NCBI RefSeq assembly: GCF_013055795.1
Contig: NZ_JABETO010000035.1
Coordinates: forward strand, 9,847 to 61,070
Reading direction: 5' to 3'
Length of the DNA stretch: 51,224 nucleotides
Origin: Streptomyces sp. I05A-00742
GTDB taxonomy: Bacteria; Actinomycetota; Actinomycetes; Streptomycetales; Streptomycetaceae
The notes under the pieces are model-generated. The model ran no database searches. It was not told the origin of the DNA and worked only from the letters and a program-made list of their open reading frames with translations. This document shows positions 7,129 through 14,838 of the stretch, in pieces (the first letter of the stretch is position 1; each line of letters begins with the position of its first letter). The position numbers and the translations under genes were made by a program.

Positions 7129-7154
7129 TGGAGGACCGGCGCGACCTGTATTGT
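7125..7154 (+). promoter_or_regulatory. probable promoter of tRNA-Val(CAC) copy B
   Basis: TTGATG (7125-7130) and TATTGT (7149-7154) are spaced by 18 nt, giving a predicted start near 7161 and a leader of about 30 nt before the tRNA. The -35 element includes the stop codon of the preceding SRPBCC gene. Confidence 0.6.
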
Positions 7155-7190
7155 TCAGTGCGTTCCCGGGGGAAACCCCGAGAAACTTCC

Positions 7191-7262
7191 GGGCGATTAG
7201 CTCAGCGGGAGAGCGCTTCGTTCACACCGAAGAGGTCACTGGTTCGATCCCAGTATCGCCCA
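7191..7262 (+). tRNA. tRNA-Val (anticodon CAC), copy B
   Basis: Identical over all 72 nt to copy A (6520-6591), with anticodon CAC and discriminator A. It has its own promoter-like sequence and its own downstream hairpin, so the two copies are independent transcription units. Confidence 0.96.
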
Positions 7263-7268
7263 CATCCG

Positions 7269-7311
7269 GTGAGGCCGGTCCTTCGCAGAGGGACCGGCCT
7301 CACTTGTGTTT
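7269..7311 (+). terminator. terminator of tRNA-Val copy B
   Basis: Arms gtgaggccggtcc (7269-7281) and ggaccggcctcac (7291-7303) form a perfect 13-bp stem with a 9-nt loop, followed by the T-rich TTGTGTTT. It also lies downstream of the minus-strand exonuclease gene and could serve both strands. Confidence 0.8.
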
Positions 7312-7364
7312 CCGCACATGCCCGCGGTGCCTCCCCGCCGCACACCGCCGCCGCACGGCGCCGT

Positions 7365-8090
7365 TCACGCCGCGGACGGCAGCTCCGTCCGCAGCGGCCA
7401 GGCGGGATCGCACTGTTCCTCCGAGCCGTTCCGGGCGAACCACGCCTGGAGGCCCCGCGCCTGGGCCGCGTGCCACACCGCCTGCCGCGCGTGCAGCTCC
7501 GCGACGCTCAGCCGCTCCAGCCGCACCGCGAACCGCTGCCCGATCGCCCGGACGACCGACAGTGCCGCCGTGGCGTCCGCGGCGGCGTCGTGCGCGCCCG
7601 TCAGCTCGACCCCGTACTGCGCGCACAGGTCCGACAGCGTCCGGCGGCCCTTGCGGTACCGGTCCAGGTGCTTGTCCAGCACCCAGGGGTCGAGGACGCA
7701 CAGCGACGAGCTCCCCAGGTACGTCGAGAGCGACGCCGCGCGGTGCCGCCGCAACTCCCGGTCCAGCAGCGTCAGATCGAACGGCGCGTTCATCACCACC
7801 AGGGGAGTGCCCGCCGCCGACTGCTCGGCCAGCGCCCGGGCCACCTCCTCCATCACCGGCGCGGGCCACCGCCCGAACCGCTGGAGGTGCATGTCGGTCA
7901 GTCCGTGTATCGCCGTGGCGCCCTCCGGGACCGGTATGCCCGGATTGACCAGCCAGCGGGTGGCCATCGGCGCGGCTCCCGCCTGCGACTGCACCACGAG
8001 GGCCGCGGACACGATGCGGTCGCGCTCGACATCGACCCCGGTGGTCTCGGTGTCGAAGGCGGCGAGCGGCCCCTCGAACCAGCTCGGCAT
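7365..8090 (-). CDS. DnaQ-family 3'-5' exonuclease
   Basis: A 241-aa DEDDh exonuclease domain. Exo I is FDTETTG (Asp13, Glu15), Exo II is NAPFDLTLL (Asp105), and Exo III is HDAAADATA (His167, Asp172), so all catalytic acidic residues and the general-base histidine are present. The family includes the epsilon proofreading subunit, RNase T and free-standing exonucleases. The C-terminal extension (about residues 185-241) is rich in Ala/Arg and has no recognisable domain, so this is a stand-alone exonuclease rather than part of a polymerase. The substrate could be DNA or RNA. It starts at ATG (read from 8090) and diverges from the DUF4365 gene. Confidence 0.88.
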   Translation of the reverse strand: MPSWFEGPLAAFDTETTGVDVERDRIVSAALVVQSQAGAAPMATRWLVNPGIPVPEGATAIHGLTDMHLQRFGRWPAPVMEEVARALAEQSAAGTPLVVMNAPFDLTLLDRELRRHRAASLSTYLGSSSLCVLDPWVLDKHLDRYRKGRRTLSDLCAQYGVELTGAHDAAADATAALSVVRAIGQRFAVRLERLSVAELHARQAVWHAAQARGLQAWFARNGSEEQCDPAWPLRTELPSAA

Positions 8091-8199
8091 GTCACAACTC
8101 CTCGCGCTTGACCGGAAATTGGCGTGATTTCCCTCCCTCCGTCGAGTGATACCCGGTCTTGGTGCGGCCCGAACCGCCCTTGTTTGCGAAGGAGTTCAC

Positions 8200-8859
8200 G
8201 TGGAGACAACAGCGGTGTACGGACCGACGGACGTACGCCCGGAAGGTGTTTCGGACATGGCGCTCACACGGCCAGAGCCGGTCACTCCGGCCGGTGGACG
8301 GCCCCCCGCGGGCGGAAGACCTCCCCCGGGAGGACCGGCCCCGCCCCGGCGCGGAGCCCTCGCCGTCACCGCGTGCATGGAGACGCTCCAGATCGGCCAT
8401 CTGCACGCGGTCGCCGCGGCGGCGGGCTGCACGCTGGCCCAGCCCTTCCCCGACCACGGCATCGACTGGCACGTCAGCCACAGCGCCCCCGGCCACACCG
8501 CCGACGACGAGGTCACCATCAAGGTGCAGCTCAAGGCGACCTACCAGGTCGCCCCCCGGCCCCCCGGCGCGACCTTCCCCTTCACGCTCGACAACGAACA
8601 CCTCGCCAAGCTCGCCCGCACCCCCGTGGCGGTGCACAGGATCCTCGTCGTCATGCTCGTCCCCCGGGCCAGGGACGACTGGCTGCACGCGGGCCACGAC
8701 CGGCTCGCGGTGCGGCACTGCTGCTACTGGACCAACCTCGCCGGTCACCCTGTGACCGGCCGGCGCAGAACCACCGTGCGGATCCCCACCGCCCACGTCT
8801 TCGACGACCACGCCCTCTGCGAGATCATGACGCGGGTCGGGGCGGGAGGGAGGCCCTGA
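8200..8859 (+). CDS. DUF4365-domain protein, PD-(D/E)XK-like
   Basis: A 219-aa protein. A Pro/Gly-rich N-terminal linker (about residues 29-51) precedes a DUF4365-type core. In the core GIDWHV (Asp89) is followed by VTIKVQLKAT, giving Gln110-x-Lys112: the spacing of a PD-(D/E)XK nuclease active site with the Q-x-K variant. The C-terminal part has a VHRILVVMLVP strand and a CCYWTNL motif. The GTG at 8200 is chosen because AAGGAG (8189-8194) sits at the right distance; ATG at 8257 is an alternative. Its stop overlaps the start of the next gene (TGATG), so the two are translationally coupled. The biological role of this pair is unknown to me. Confidence 0.75.
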   Translation: METTAVYGPTDVRPEGVSDMALTRPEPVTPAGGRPPAGGRPPPGGPAPPRRGALAVTACMETLQIGHLHAVAAAAGCTLAQPFPDHGIDWHVSHSAPGHTADDEVTIKVQLKATYQVAPRPPGATFPFTLDNEHLAKLARTPVAVHRILVVMLVPRARDDWLHAGHDRLAVRHCCYWTNLAGHPVTGRRRTTVRIPTAHVFDDHALCEIMTRVGAGGRP

Positions 8860-10025
8860 TGCGACCGCCGGCCGACGCCCCTGCCCCGGACGACCCCGCC
8901 GTCCTCGGTGCCCTGCTGGCCCGCCACGGCTGGCGGCGCCACGGCGGTGCCGCCGGACGCTACGTCCGCTGGACACCGCCCCGCGGAACCGGCCCCGCCG
9001 GGCCCAGCCTCCTCGTCCCGGAGGACCCCTCCCTCCCCGACGGCGCCGAGCTCCTCGCCGAGGCCCGCGCCGCCCTGGAGCACAGCCCCGACCCGTCCGC
9101 CCGGCATATCCTCGTCGCCCTCGGCACCCCCAGCGACGAGATCCACTGGGAGCGCCGGGCCCCCGGGCCCGGCACCGGCTGGGCCGCGCAGGAACGGCTG
9201 CGCGCCGGGGCGCGCGCCCTGCTCGTCGCCGGTGCCCTCGCCGCCCGCGCGGCCGCGGGACACCACGGCGCCCGGCACCGCCGCGCCGCCGAGGCCGCCC
9301 TCGGCGGACTGCTGACCGGCCCCCGCTGCTCGGCGGGCGAACTGACCGTCCTCGTTCCGGTGGGACCCGACGAACCGTACGGCCGCCCGGCCGTGGACGC
9401 CCTGCTCGGAGCGGTGCACGCGGCCCGCGACGCCACCGACTACCAGCGCGCCACCGGACGGGCCGACGCGTTCCGCGCCGCCGTCGCGGCGGGCGTCTGC
9501 CGGGAGCTGACCGAGGCCCTCGTGACCCTGGTCGCCGGGTCGGAAGGGGTCCGCGTCCGCTTCGACTGGGCCCCGGCCGCCGGCCCGCCGCCGGGCCGCG
9601 CCGCCCGCCCGGAGCCGGTGGAGTTCTCCCCCGGGGACCTCCCGGCCCTGCGCGCCGCGGGCGCCCGCTATCTGCGCGACGAACCCGCCGTCCCCGTGCG
9701 GCTCACGGGAACCGTGGTGCACCTGTGGCGCGAGACGTCCGACGGCGGCGGAGCGGTGCGGCTGCGTGTGCTCTCCGGAGCCGACGTGACGGAAGTGCGC
9801 GCCGAACTCGGCGAGGAGGACTACCGGACCGCCGGCCACGCCCACCTGACGGGCCTGCCCGTACGGATCGACGGCCGCCTGGAGAGCGGCGGCGGCTTCC
9901 GCGGCCTCGCCGGCGCCGGGGGAGTGCTGCCGCTGCCGGTGGACGACGCGGAACGCGAGCGGCTGCTCAAGTCGCTCCAGGCCCGCCCCGACGGCTTCGG
10001 GGAGCGGGACGGCGACGGCGCCTGA
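8859..10025 (+). CDS. hypothetical protein coupled to the DUF4365 gene
   Basis: A 388-aa protein, Ala/Gly/Arg-rich, without signal peptide or transmembrane helix. The first about 50 residues (HGWRRHGGAAGRYVRWTPP and LLVPEDPSLPDGAELLAEA) look like a small globular unit; the middle is strongly helical. The last about 120 residues (VPVRLTGTVVHLWRE, AVRLRVLSGADVTEVRAEL, HLTGLPVRIDGRLESGGGFRGL) form a run of beta strands resembling an OB-like or barrel domain. It starts one base inside the stop of the DUF4365 gene, suggesting fixed stoichiometry or complex formation. I recognise no catalytic motif. It ends 82 nt before thrS. Confidence 0.7.
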   Translation: MRPPADAPAPDDPAVLGALLARHGWRRHGGAAGRYVRWTPPRGTGPAGPSLLVPEDPSLPDGAELLAEARAALEHSPDPSARHILVALGTPSDEIHWERRAPGPGTGWAAQERLRAGARALLVAGALAARAAAGHHGARHRRAAEAALGGLLTGPRCSAGELTVLVPVGPDEPYGRPAVDALLGAVHAARDATDYQRATGRADAFRAAVAAGVCRELTEALVTLVAGSEGVRVRFDWAPAAGPPPGRAARPEPVEFSPGDLPALRAAGARYLRDEPAVPVRLTGTVVHLWRETSDGGGAVRLRVLSGADVTEVRAELGEEDYRTAGHAHLTGLPVRIDGRLESGGGFRGLAGAGGVLPLPVDDAERERLLKSLQARPDGFGERDGDGA

Positions 10026-10029
10026 CTGT

Positions 10030-10060
10030 TTGGCGACCCGGGCACCGGGCTCGGTACGAT
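10030..10060 (+). promoter_or_regulatory. possible thrS promoter
   Basis: TTGGCG (10030-10035) and TACGAT (10055-10060) lie 19 nt apart. The predicted start is about 40 nt before the thrS start codon. The spacing is long, so this is tentative. The leader is too short for a T-box riboswitch, which is the usual control of thrS in Bacillus and relatives. Confidence 0.35.
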
Positions 10061-10107
10061 TCAGACGCGCAGCGTCCGCTGCCGCGCCCCAGAGTCAGGA
10101 GAGTCCG

Positions 10108-12084
10108 GTGTCAGACGTCCGTGTGATCATCCAACGCGATTCCGAGCGGGAAGAGCGCGTGGTGACGACGGGCACCACGGCGGCCGACCTCTTCGCCGGC
10201 GAGCGCACCATTGTCGCCGCGCGCGTGGCGGGCGGGCTGAAGGACCTCGCGTACGAGCTCGCCGACGGGGACGAGGTGGAGCCGGTCGAGATCTCCTCCC
10301 AGGACGGCCTCGACATCCTCCGCCACTCCACCGCGCACGTCATGGCGCAGGCCGTGCAGGAGCTGTTCCCCGAGGCCAAGCTGGGCATCGGCCCGCCGAT
10401 CAAGGACGGCTTCTACTACGACTTCGACGTCGAGAAGCCCTTCCACCCCGATGACCTGAAGCTCATCGAGAAGAAGATGCAGGAGATCCAGAAGCGGGGC
10501 CAGCGCTTCTCCCGCCGCGTCGTCACCGACGAGGCCGCCCGCGAGGAACTCGCGGACGAGCCGTACAAGCTGGAGCTCATCGGCCTCAAGGGCTCCGCCT
10601 CCCAGGAGGACGGCGCGAACGTCGAGGTGGGCGCTGGCGAGCTCACCATCTACGACAACCTGGACGCGAAGACGGGCGAGCTGTGCTGGAAGGACCTCTG
10701 CCGCGGCCCGCACCTGCCCTCCACCCGGATGATCCCGGCGTTCAAGCTGATGCGCTCGGCCGCCGCCTACTGGCGCGGCAGCGAGAAGAACCCGCAGCTC
10801 CAGCGCCTCTACGGCACCGCCTGGCCGACCAAGGACGAGCTCAAGGCCCACCTGGAGTTCCTGGCCGAGGCCGAGAAGCGCGACCACCGCAAGCTCGGCG
10901 CCGAGCTGGACCTGTTCTCCTTCCCGGAGGAGCTGGGCCCGGGCCTCGCGGTGTTCCACCCCAAGGGTGGCGTCATCCGCAAGGAGATGGAGAACTACTC
11001 GCGCAAGCGGCACGAGGTCTCCGGCTACGAGTTCGTGAACACCCCGCACCTCTCGAAGGAGAAGCTCTTCGAGATCTCCGGGCACCTGCCGCACTACTCG
11101 GAGGGCATGTTCCCGCCCATCGAGTTCGACGAGCAGAACTACCGCCTCAAGGCGATGAACTGCCCGATGCACAACCTGATCTTCAAGTCGCGCGGGCGCT
11201 CCTACCGTGAGCTGCCGCTGCGCCTCTTCGAGTTCGGCACGGTCTACCGGTACGAGAAGTCCGGCGTGGTGCACGGCCTGACCCGCTCGCGCGGCTTCAC
11301 CCAGGACGACGCGCACATCTACTGCACCAAGGAGCAGATGCCGGAGGAGCTCGACACCCTCCTCACCTTCGTGCTCGACCTGCTCCGCGACTACGGCCTG
11401 AACGACTTCGAGCTGGAGCTGTCCACCCGCGACGACTCCGACAAGTTCATCGGCTCGGACGAGGACTGGGAGGAGGCCACCGAGGCGCTCCGCCTGGCGG
11501 CCGAGAAGCAGGGTCTTCCGCTCGTTCCGGACCCGGGCGGGGCCGCGTACTACGGGCCGAAGATCTCGGTGCAGGCGAAGGACGCGATCGGCCGGAGCTG
11601 GCAGATGTCGACCATCCAGGTCGACTTCAACCAGCCCAGGCGTTTCGGTCTGGAGTACACGTCGGCGGACGGCTCGCGCCAGCAGCCGGTCATGATCCAC
11701 CGGGCGCTGTTCGGGTCGATCGAGCGGTTCTTCGGCGTGCTCCTGGAGCACTACGCCGGCGCGTTCCCGGCATGGCTGGCCCCGGTCCAGGCGGTCGGCA
11801 TCCCGATCGGTGACGGGCACGTGCCGTACCTGGAGGAGTTCGCGGCGGCGGCGCGGGAGAAGGGGCTGCGGGTGGAGGTGGACTCGTCCTCCGACCGTAT
11901 GCAGAAGAAGATCCGCAACCACCAGAAGGCCAAGGTGCCGTTCATGATCATCGTCGGTGACGACGACATGAACGCGGGCACGGTGTCGTTCCGGTACCGG
12001 GACGGGTCGCAGGAGAACGGAGTCGCCCGCGACGAGGCGATCGCGAAGCTCCTCGACGTCGTGGAGCGCCGCGTTCAGGTGTGA
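10108..12084 (+). CDS. thrS: threonyl-tRNA synthetase
   Basis: A cytoplasmic class II synthetase that charges tRNA-Thr; 658 aa, the normal length. Domain order: N-terminal TGS (about 1-65), SAD editing domain with HSTAHVMAQAVQ and the distal cysteine motif, catalytic core, and C-terminal anticodon-binding domain (about 545-658). Catalytic motifs include MNCPMHN (a zinc-ligand cysteine), the motif 2 loop YRYEKSGVVHGLTRSRGF, and motif 3 HRALFGSIERFFGVLLEH. The GTG at 10108 is chosen because AGGAG precedes it and the product then starts with the TGS strand SDVRVIIQRD. It leads into the HIT-family gene, the same order as in mycobacteria. Confidence 0.97.
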   Translation: MSDVRVIIQRDSEREERVVTTGTTAADLFAGERTIVAARVAGGLKDLAYELADGDEVEPVEISSQDGLDILRHSTAHVMAQAVQELFPEAKLGIGPPIKDGFYYDFDVEKPFHPDDLKLIEKKMQEIQKRGQRFSRRVVTDEAAREELADEPYKLELIGLKGSASQEDGANVEVGAGELTIYDNLDAKTGELCWKDLCRGPHLPSTRMIPAFKLMRSAAAYWRGSEKNPQLQRLYGTAWPTKDELKAHLEFLAEAEKRDHRKLGAELDLFSFPEELGPGLAVFHPKGGVIRKEMENYSRKRHEVSGYEFVNTPHLSKEKLFEISGHLPHYSEGMFPPIEFDEQNYRLKAMNCPMHNLIFKSRGRSYRELPLRLFEFGTVYRYEKSGVVHGLTRSRGFTQDDAHIYCTKEQMPEELDTLLTFVLDLLRDYGLNDFELELSTRDDSDKFIGSDEDWEEATEALRLAAEKQGLPLVPDPGGAAYYGPKISVQAKDAIGRSWQMSTIQVDFNQPRRFGLEYTSADGSRQQPVMIHRALFGSIERFFGVLLEHYAGAFPAWLAPVQAVGIPIGDGHVPYLEEFAAAAREKGLRVEVDSSSDRMQKKIRNHQKAKVPFMIIVGDDDMNAGTVSFRYRDGSQENGVARDEAIAKLLDVVERRVQV

Positions 12085-12092
12085 CGTCACGT

Positions 12093-12120
12093 GAGGGGCG
12101 GCCCGTCAGGGCCGCCCCTC
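12093..12120 (+). terminator. hairpin between thrS and the HIT gene
   Basis: Arms gaggggcggccc (12093-12104) and gggccgcccctc (12109-12120) form a perfect 12-bp stem with loop gtca. It lies right after the thrS stop, without a T-tract. Confidence 0.65.
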
Positions 12121-12153
12121 GTCGTATCCCCGCCGGGGAATATGCTGCTCACC

Positions 12154-12702
12154 ATGACGAGTGAGCCCGAGCAGCAGATCGGAGTCGGGTCCCCGGACGC
12201 CTTCCAGCGCCTGTGGACGCCCCATCGGATGGCCTACATCCAGGGGGAGAACAAGCCCACCGGCCCGGGCGCCGGTGACGGCTGCCCGTTCTGCTCCATT
12301 CCGGAGAAGTCGGATGAGGACGGGCTGATCATCGCCCGGGGCGAGCGCGTCTACGCGGTGCTCAACCTGTACCCGTACAACGGCGGCCACCTCATGGTCG
12401 TCCCGTTCCGTCATGTCGCCGACTACACCGAGCTCGACGACGCCGAGACGGCCGAGCTGGCCCGGTTCACCAAGGCGGCCATGACCGCCCTGCGGACCGC
12501 CTCCGGGGCGCACGGGTTCAATATCGGCATGAATCAGGGCATGGAGGCGGGGGCCGGCATCGCCGCCCACCTGCACCAGCACGTCGTGCCCCGCTGGGGT
12601 GGCGACACCAATTTCATGCCCGTGGTGGGCCACACCAAGGTGCTGCCCCAACTCCTCGCCGACACCCGGAAGATGCTCGCCGACGTCTGGCCCGAGGCGT
12701 AG
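12154..12702 (+). CDS. HIT-family protein, Ap4A phosphorylase-like
   Basis: A 182-aa histidine-triad nucleotide-binding protein. The active-site triad is AHLHQHVV (His139, His141, His143), preceded by the nucleotide-binding strand NLYPYNGGHLMVVPFRHV. It strongly resembles the mycobacterial protein encoded next to thrS (Rv2613c), characterised as a diadenosine tetraphosphate phosphorylase; Ap4A is made as a by-product by aminoacyl-tRNA synthetases, so its position after thrS makes sense. Cys44-Pro-Phe-Cys47 near the N-terminus may bind a metal. Start: ATG 12154 (MTSEPE) is preferred, ATG 12142 is possible. In mycobacteria pgsA follows directly; here about 6.5 kb intervene. Confidence 0.88.
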   Translation: MTSEPEQQIGVGSPDAFQRLWTPHRMAYIQGENKPTGPGAGDGCPFCSIPEKSDEDGLIIARGERVYAVLNLYPYNGGHLMVVPFRHVADYTELDDAETAELARFTKAAMTALRTASGAHGFNIGMNQGMEAGAGIAAHLHQHVVPRWGGDTNFMPVVGHTKVLPQLLADTRKMLADVWPEA

Positions 12703-12777
12703 TCACCCATTCGGCGTGCGGGCGGGACACGCCTGCCGCCACCATAGGAAAATCACCCCAAAACCGGACAAAAAAGC

Positions 12778-12783
12778 TCTAAT
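12778..12783 (+). promoter_or_regulatory. possible -10 element for leaderless start
   Basis: TCTAAT, one base off the TATAAT consensus, ends 6 nt before the GTG at 12790, in a locally AT-rich stretch (12745-12785). No Shine-Dalgarno is evident before the GTG. This fits a leaderless transcript. No convincing -35 is seen. Confidence 0.4.
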
Positions 12784-12789
12784 GGTGCG

Positions 12790-13599
12790 GTGACCTTCCC
12801 GCATCGCCGTGCCGTGCTGCGCGCAGCCGCGAGCGGTGTCCTCGCCGGACTGGCGGGGGCACCGCTCGTCGGCTGTGACGAGGAGCGGCGGGCGGCGGGC
12901 GGCGGTGGGTCGAGTGCGCGGGCGTCCGCACGGGCCGTTCCGTCCGGGCCGCCGGGAGCCGTCGGGCATGCGCCCGCGCTGCGGCCGCTGCCGGCCGGGC
13001 TGCCCGCGCAGATCGAGCACGGACCCGCCGGGCGGAAGGCCGTGGCGCTCACCTTCCACGGCCGGGGCGACGCCAGGACGGCGACCGGCTGTCTGGCGGA
13101 GGTGGAACGGGCGGGGGCCCGGGTGACCGTGCTGGCGGTGGGGGACTGGCTGGACGCCCAGCCGCAGCTGGCGCGCCGGGTGCTCGACGGTGGGCACGAA
13201 CTGGGCAACCACACCATGCGCCACCTGGACATCTGCGCGATGAGCGCCACGGCCGCGTACGCCGAGATCACCCAGTGCGCGGACCGGTTGCGGAAGCTCA
13301 CCGGCGGCGTCGGACGCTGGTTCCGGCCGTCGAAGGCGCGGCTCGCCACCGCACAGGTGGTGCGGCTGGCGCGCAAGGCGGGGTATCCGCACGTCCTGTC
13401 GTACAACGTGGACTCCCTCGATTTCACCGATCCCGGTGCGGCGGCCGTTCAGCGCGCCGTGCTGAACGGGGCGCGTCCGGGGTCGGTGGTGAGTCTGCAC
13501 TTCGGGCATGCCGGCACGGTGGCCGCGCTGCCCGCGATCCTCGACGGCCTGCACCGCCGCGGCCTGCGCGCGGTGACGACTTCGGAGCTGCTGACCTGA
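12790..13599 (+). CDS. NodB-type polysaccharide deacetylase homologue, predicted lipoprotein
   Basis: A 269-aa protein with an HRRAVLRA Tat-like signal and a lipobox LVGC (Cys29), so it is probably exported and lipid-anchored. Residues about 80-269 follow the NodB homology domain. Motif 2 (HTMRH, His141 and His145), motif 3 (FRPS, Arg179) and motif 5 (LH, His237) are present. Motif 1, normally TFDDGP, reads TFHGRGD (residues 88-94), so the Asp-Asp pair that supplies the catalytic base and a metal ligand is missing. It is therefore either inactive, differently metallated or specialised. The stop overlaps the start of the next lipoprotein gene (TGATG), indicating coupled expression. Confidence 0.8.
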   Translation: MTFPHRRAVLRAAASGVLAGLAGAPLVGCDEERRAAGGGGSSARASARAVPSGPPGAVGHAPALRPLPAGLPAQIEHGPAGRKAVALTFHGRGDARTATGCLAEVERAGARVTVLAVGDWLDAQPQLARRVLDGGHELGNHTMRHLDICAMSATAAYAEITQCADRLRKLTGGVGRWFRPSKARLATAQVVRLARKAGYPHVLSYNVDSLDFTDPGAAAVQRAVLNGARPGSVVSLHFGHAGTVAALPAILDGLHRRGLRAVTTSELLT

Positions 13600-14828
13600 T
13601 GATCCAGTTCTCGCACGTCCGCCCCCGTTCCCGTCCCCGCCCGCGCCGCCTGCCGCGCGGGCTCCGCAGGGCCGCGCTGCTGGCCTCCTGCGGGGTGCTG
13701 CTGGCCGCGGCCGGCTGTGGAGGTGGCAGCAGCGACGAGGCCGCCGGCGGCCGGCCGCACCAGGAGCAGCGGCAGGGGGCGGCCAGGGGGGTGCCGCAGG
13801 GGCTGCCGGGGATGCCGCCCCTGCTGGACCCGCACGACGTCTACGCGGCCGACCGGCCCAACGCGCTGTCCCCGGTGGTGAAGGACTTCCCGTCCCGGGT
13901 GTACGTACCGAACACGGAGTCGGACACGGTCAGCGTCATCGACCCGAAGACGTACAAGGTCATCGAGACGATCCCGGTGGGGTCGCAGCCGCAGCACGTG
14001 GTGCCGTCGTGGGACCTGAAGACGCTGTGGGTCAACAACGACCGGGGGCACACGCTGACCCCGATCGACCCGGCGACGGGCAGGGCGGGCAAGACGGTCC
14101 CGGTCCATGACCCGTACAACCTCTACTTCACGCCGGACGGCAAGCACGCGGTGGTGATGGCGTCGATGGACCGGGAGCTGGTGTTCCGGGACGCGCACAC
14201 CATGAAGCGCAAGAAGACGGTGCCGGTGAGCTGTCTGGGTGTCAATCACGCGGACTTCTCGCCGGACGGGCGGTACTTCATCGTCTCGTGCGAGTTCTCG
14301 GGGGAGCTGCTGAAGGTCGACACCGAGCACATGAAGGTGATCGGCCAGCAGAAGCTGCCGTTCGACGGGGCGATGCCGCAGGATGTGAAGATCGCGTCCG
14401 ACGGGCGGACGTGGTACGTCGCGGACATGATGGCGGACGGGCTGTGGGTGCTCGACGGCGACAAGTTCACCGAGCCGTGGCTGATGCCGACCGGCAAGGG
14501 GGCGCACGGGCTGTACGTGAGCCGGGACTCCAAGTCGATGTACATCTCGAACCGGGGCGAGGGCTCGATCTCGGTGCTGGACCTGGCGAGCCGGAAGCTG
14601 GTGCACAAGTGGGAGCTGCCGGACGGCGGCAGCCCGGACATGGGCGGGGTGTCGGCGGACGGCAAGGTGCTGTGGCTGTCCGGGCGTTACAACAGCGAGG
14701 TCTACGCGATCGACACCACGGACGGGCATCAGATCGCGCGCATCCCGGTGGGCGCCGGGCCGCACGGGCTCGCCGTCTACCCGCAGCCCGGACGGTATTC
14801 GCTCGGGCACACGGGGATCTTCCGGTGA
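13599..14828 (+). CDS. YVTN/YncE-type beta-propeller lipoprotein
   Basis: A 409-aa secreted protein. An Arg-rich N-terminus and hydrophobic stretch lead to a lipobox LAAAGC, then a Gly/Gln-rich linker, then a seven-bladed-propeller-like repeat region from about residue 95. Repeats contain the typical signatures RVYVPNTESDTVSVIDPKT, TIPVGSQPQHVV, YFTPDGKHAVV, DFSPDGRYFIV, MYISNRGEGSISVLDL and IPVGAGPHGLAVYP. Such propellers usually act as extracellular binding platforms or lactonase/dehydrogenase-like enzymes; no catalytic residues can be assigned. It is coupled to the deacetylase homologue and the two may act together on the cell surface, which is inference from layout. Confidence 0.85.
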   Translation: MIQFSHVRPRSRPRPRRLPRGLRRAALLASCGVLLAAAGCGGGSSDEAAGGRPHQEQRQGAARGVPQGLPGMPPLLDPHDVYAADRPNALSPVVKDFPSRVYVPNTESDTVSVIDPKTYKVIETIPVGSQPQHVVPSWDLKTLWVNNDRGHTLTPIDPATGRAGKTVPVHDPYNLYFTPDGKHAVVMASMDRELVFRDAHTMKRKKTVPVSCLGVNHADFSPDGRYFIVSCEFSGELLKVDTEHMKVIGQQKLPFDGAMPQDVKIASDGRTWYVADMMADGLWVLDGDKFTEPWLMPTGKGAHGLYVSRDSKSMYISNRGEGSISVLDLASRKLVHKWELPDGGSPDMGGVSADGKVLWLSGRYNSEVYAIDTTDGHQIARIPVGAGPHGLAVYPQPGRYSLGHTGIFR

Positions 14829-14838
14829 GCCGTGCGGG

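Noticed and set aside
8146..8199. Earlier GTG start at 8146 for the DUF4365 protein
   Set aside because: There is no ribosome site there, whereas AAGGAG precedes the GTG at 8200.
10026..10107. T-box riboswitch upstream of thrS
   Set aside because: The gap is only 82 nt with no specifier stem or T-box sequence.
10111..12090. A 659-codon minus-strand open frame opposite thrS
   Set aside because: It mirrors thrS exactly and has no independent protein features.
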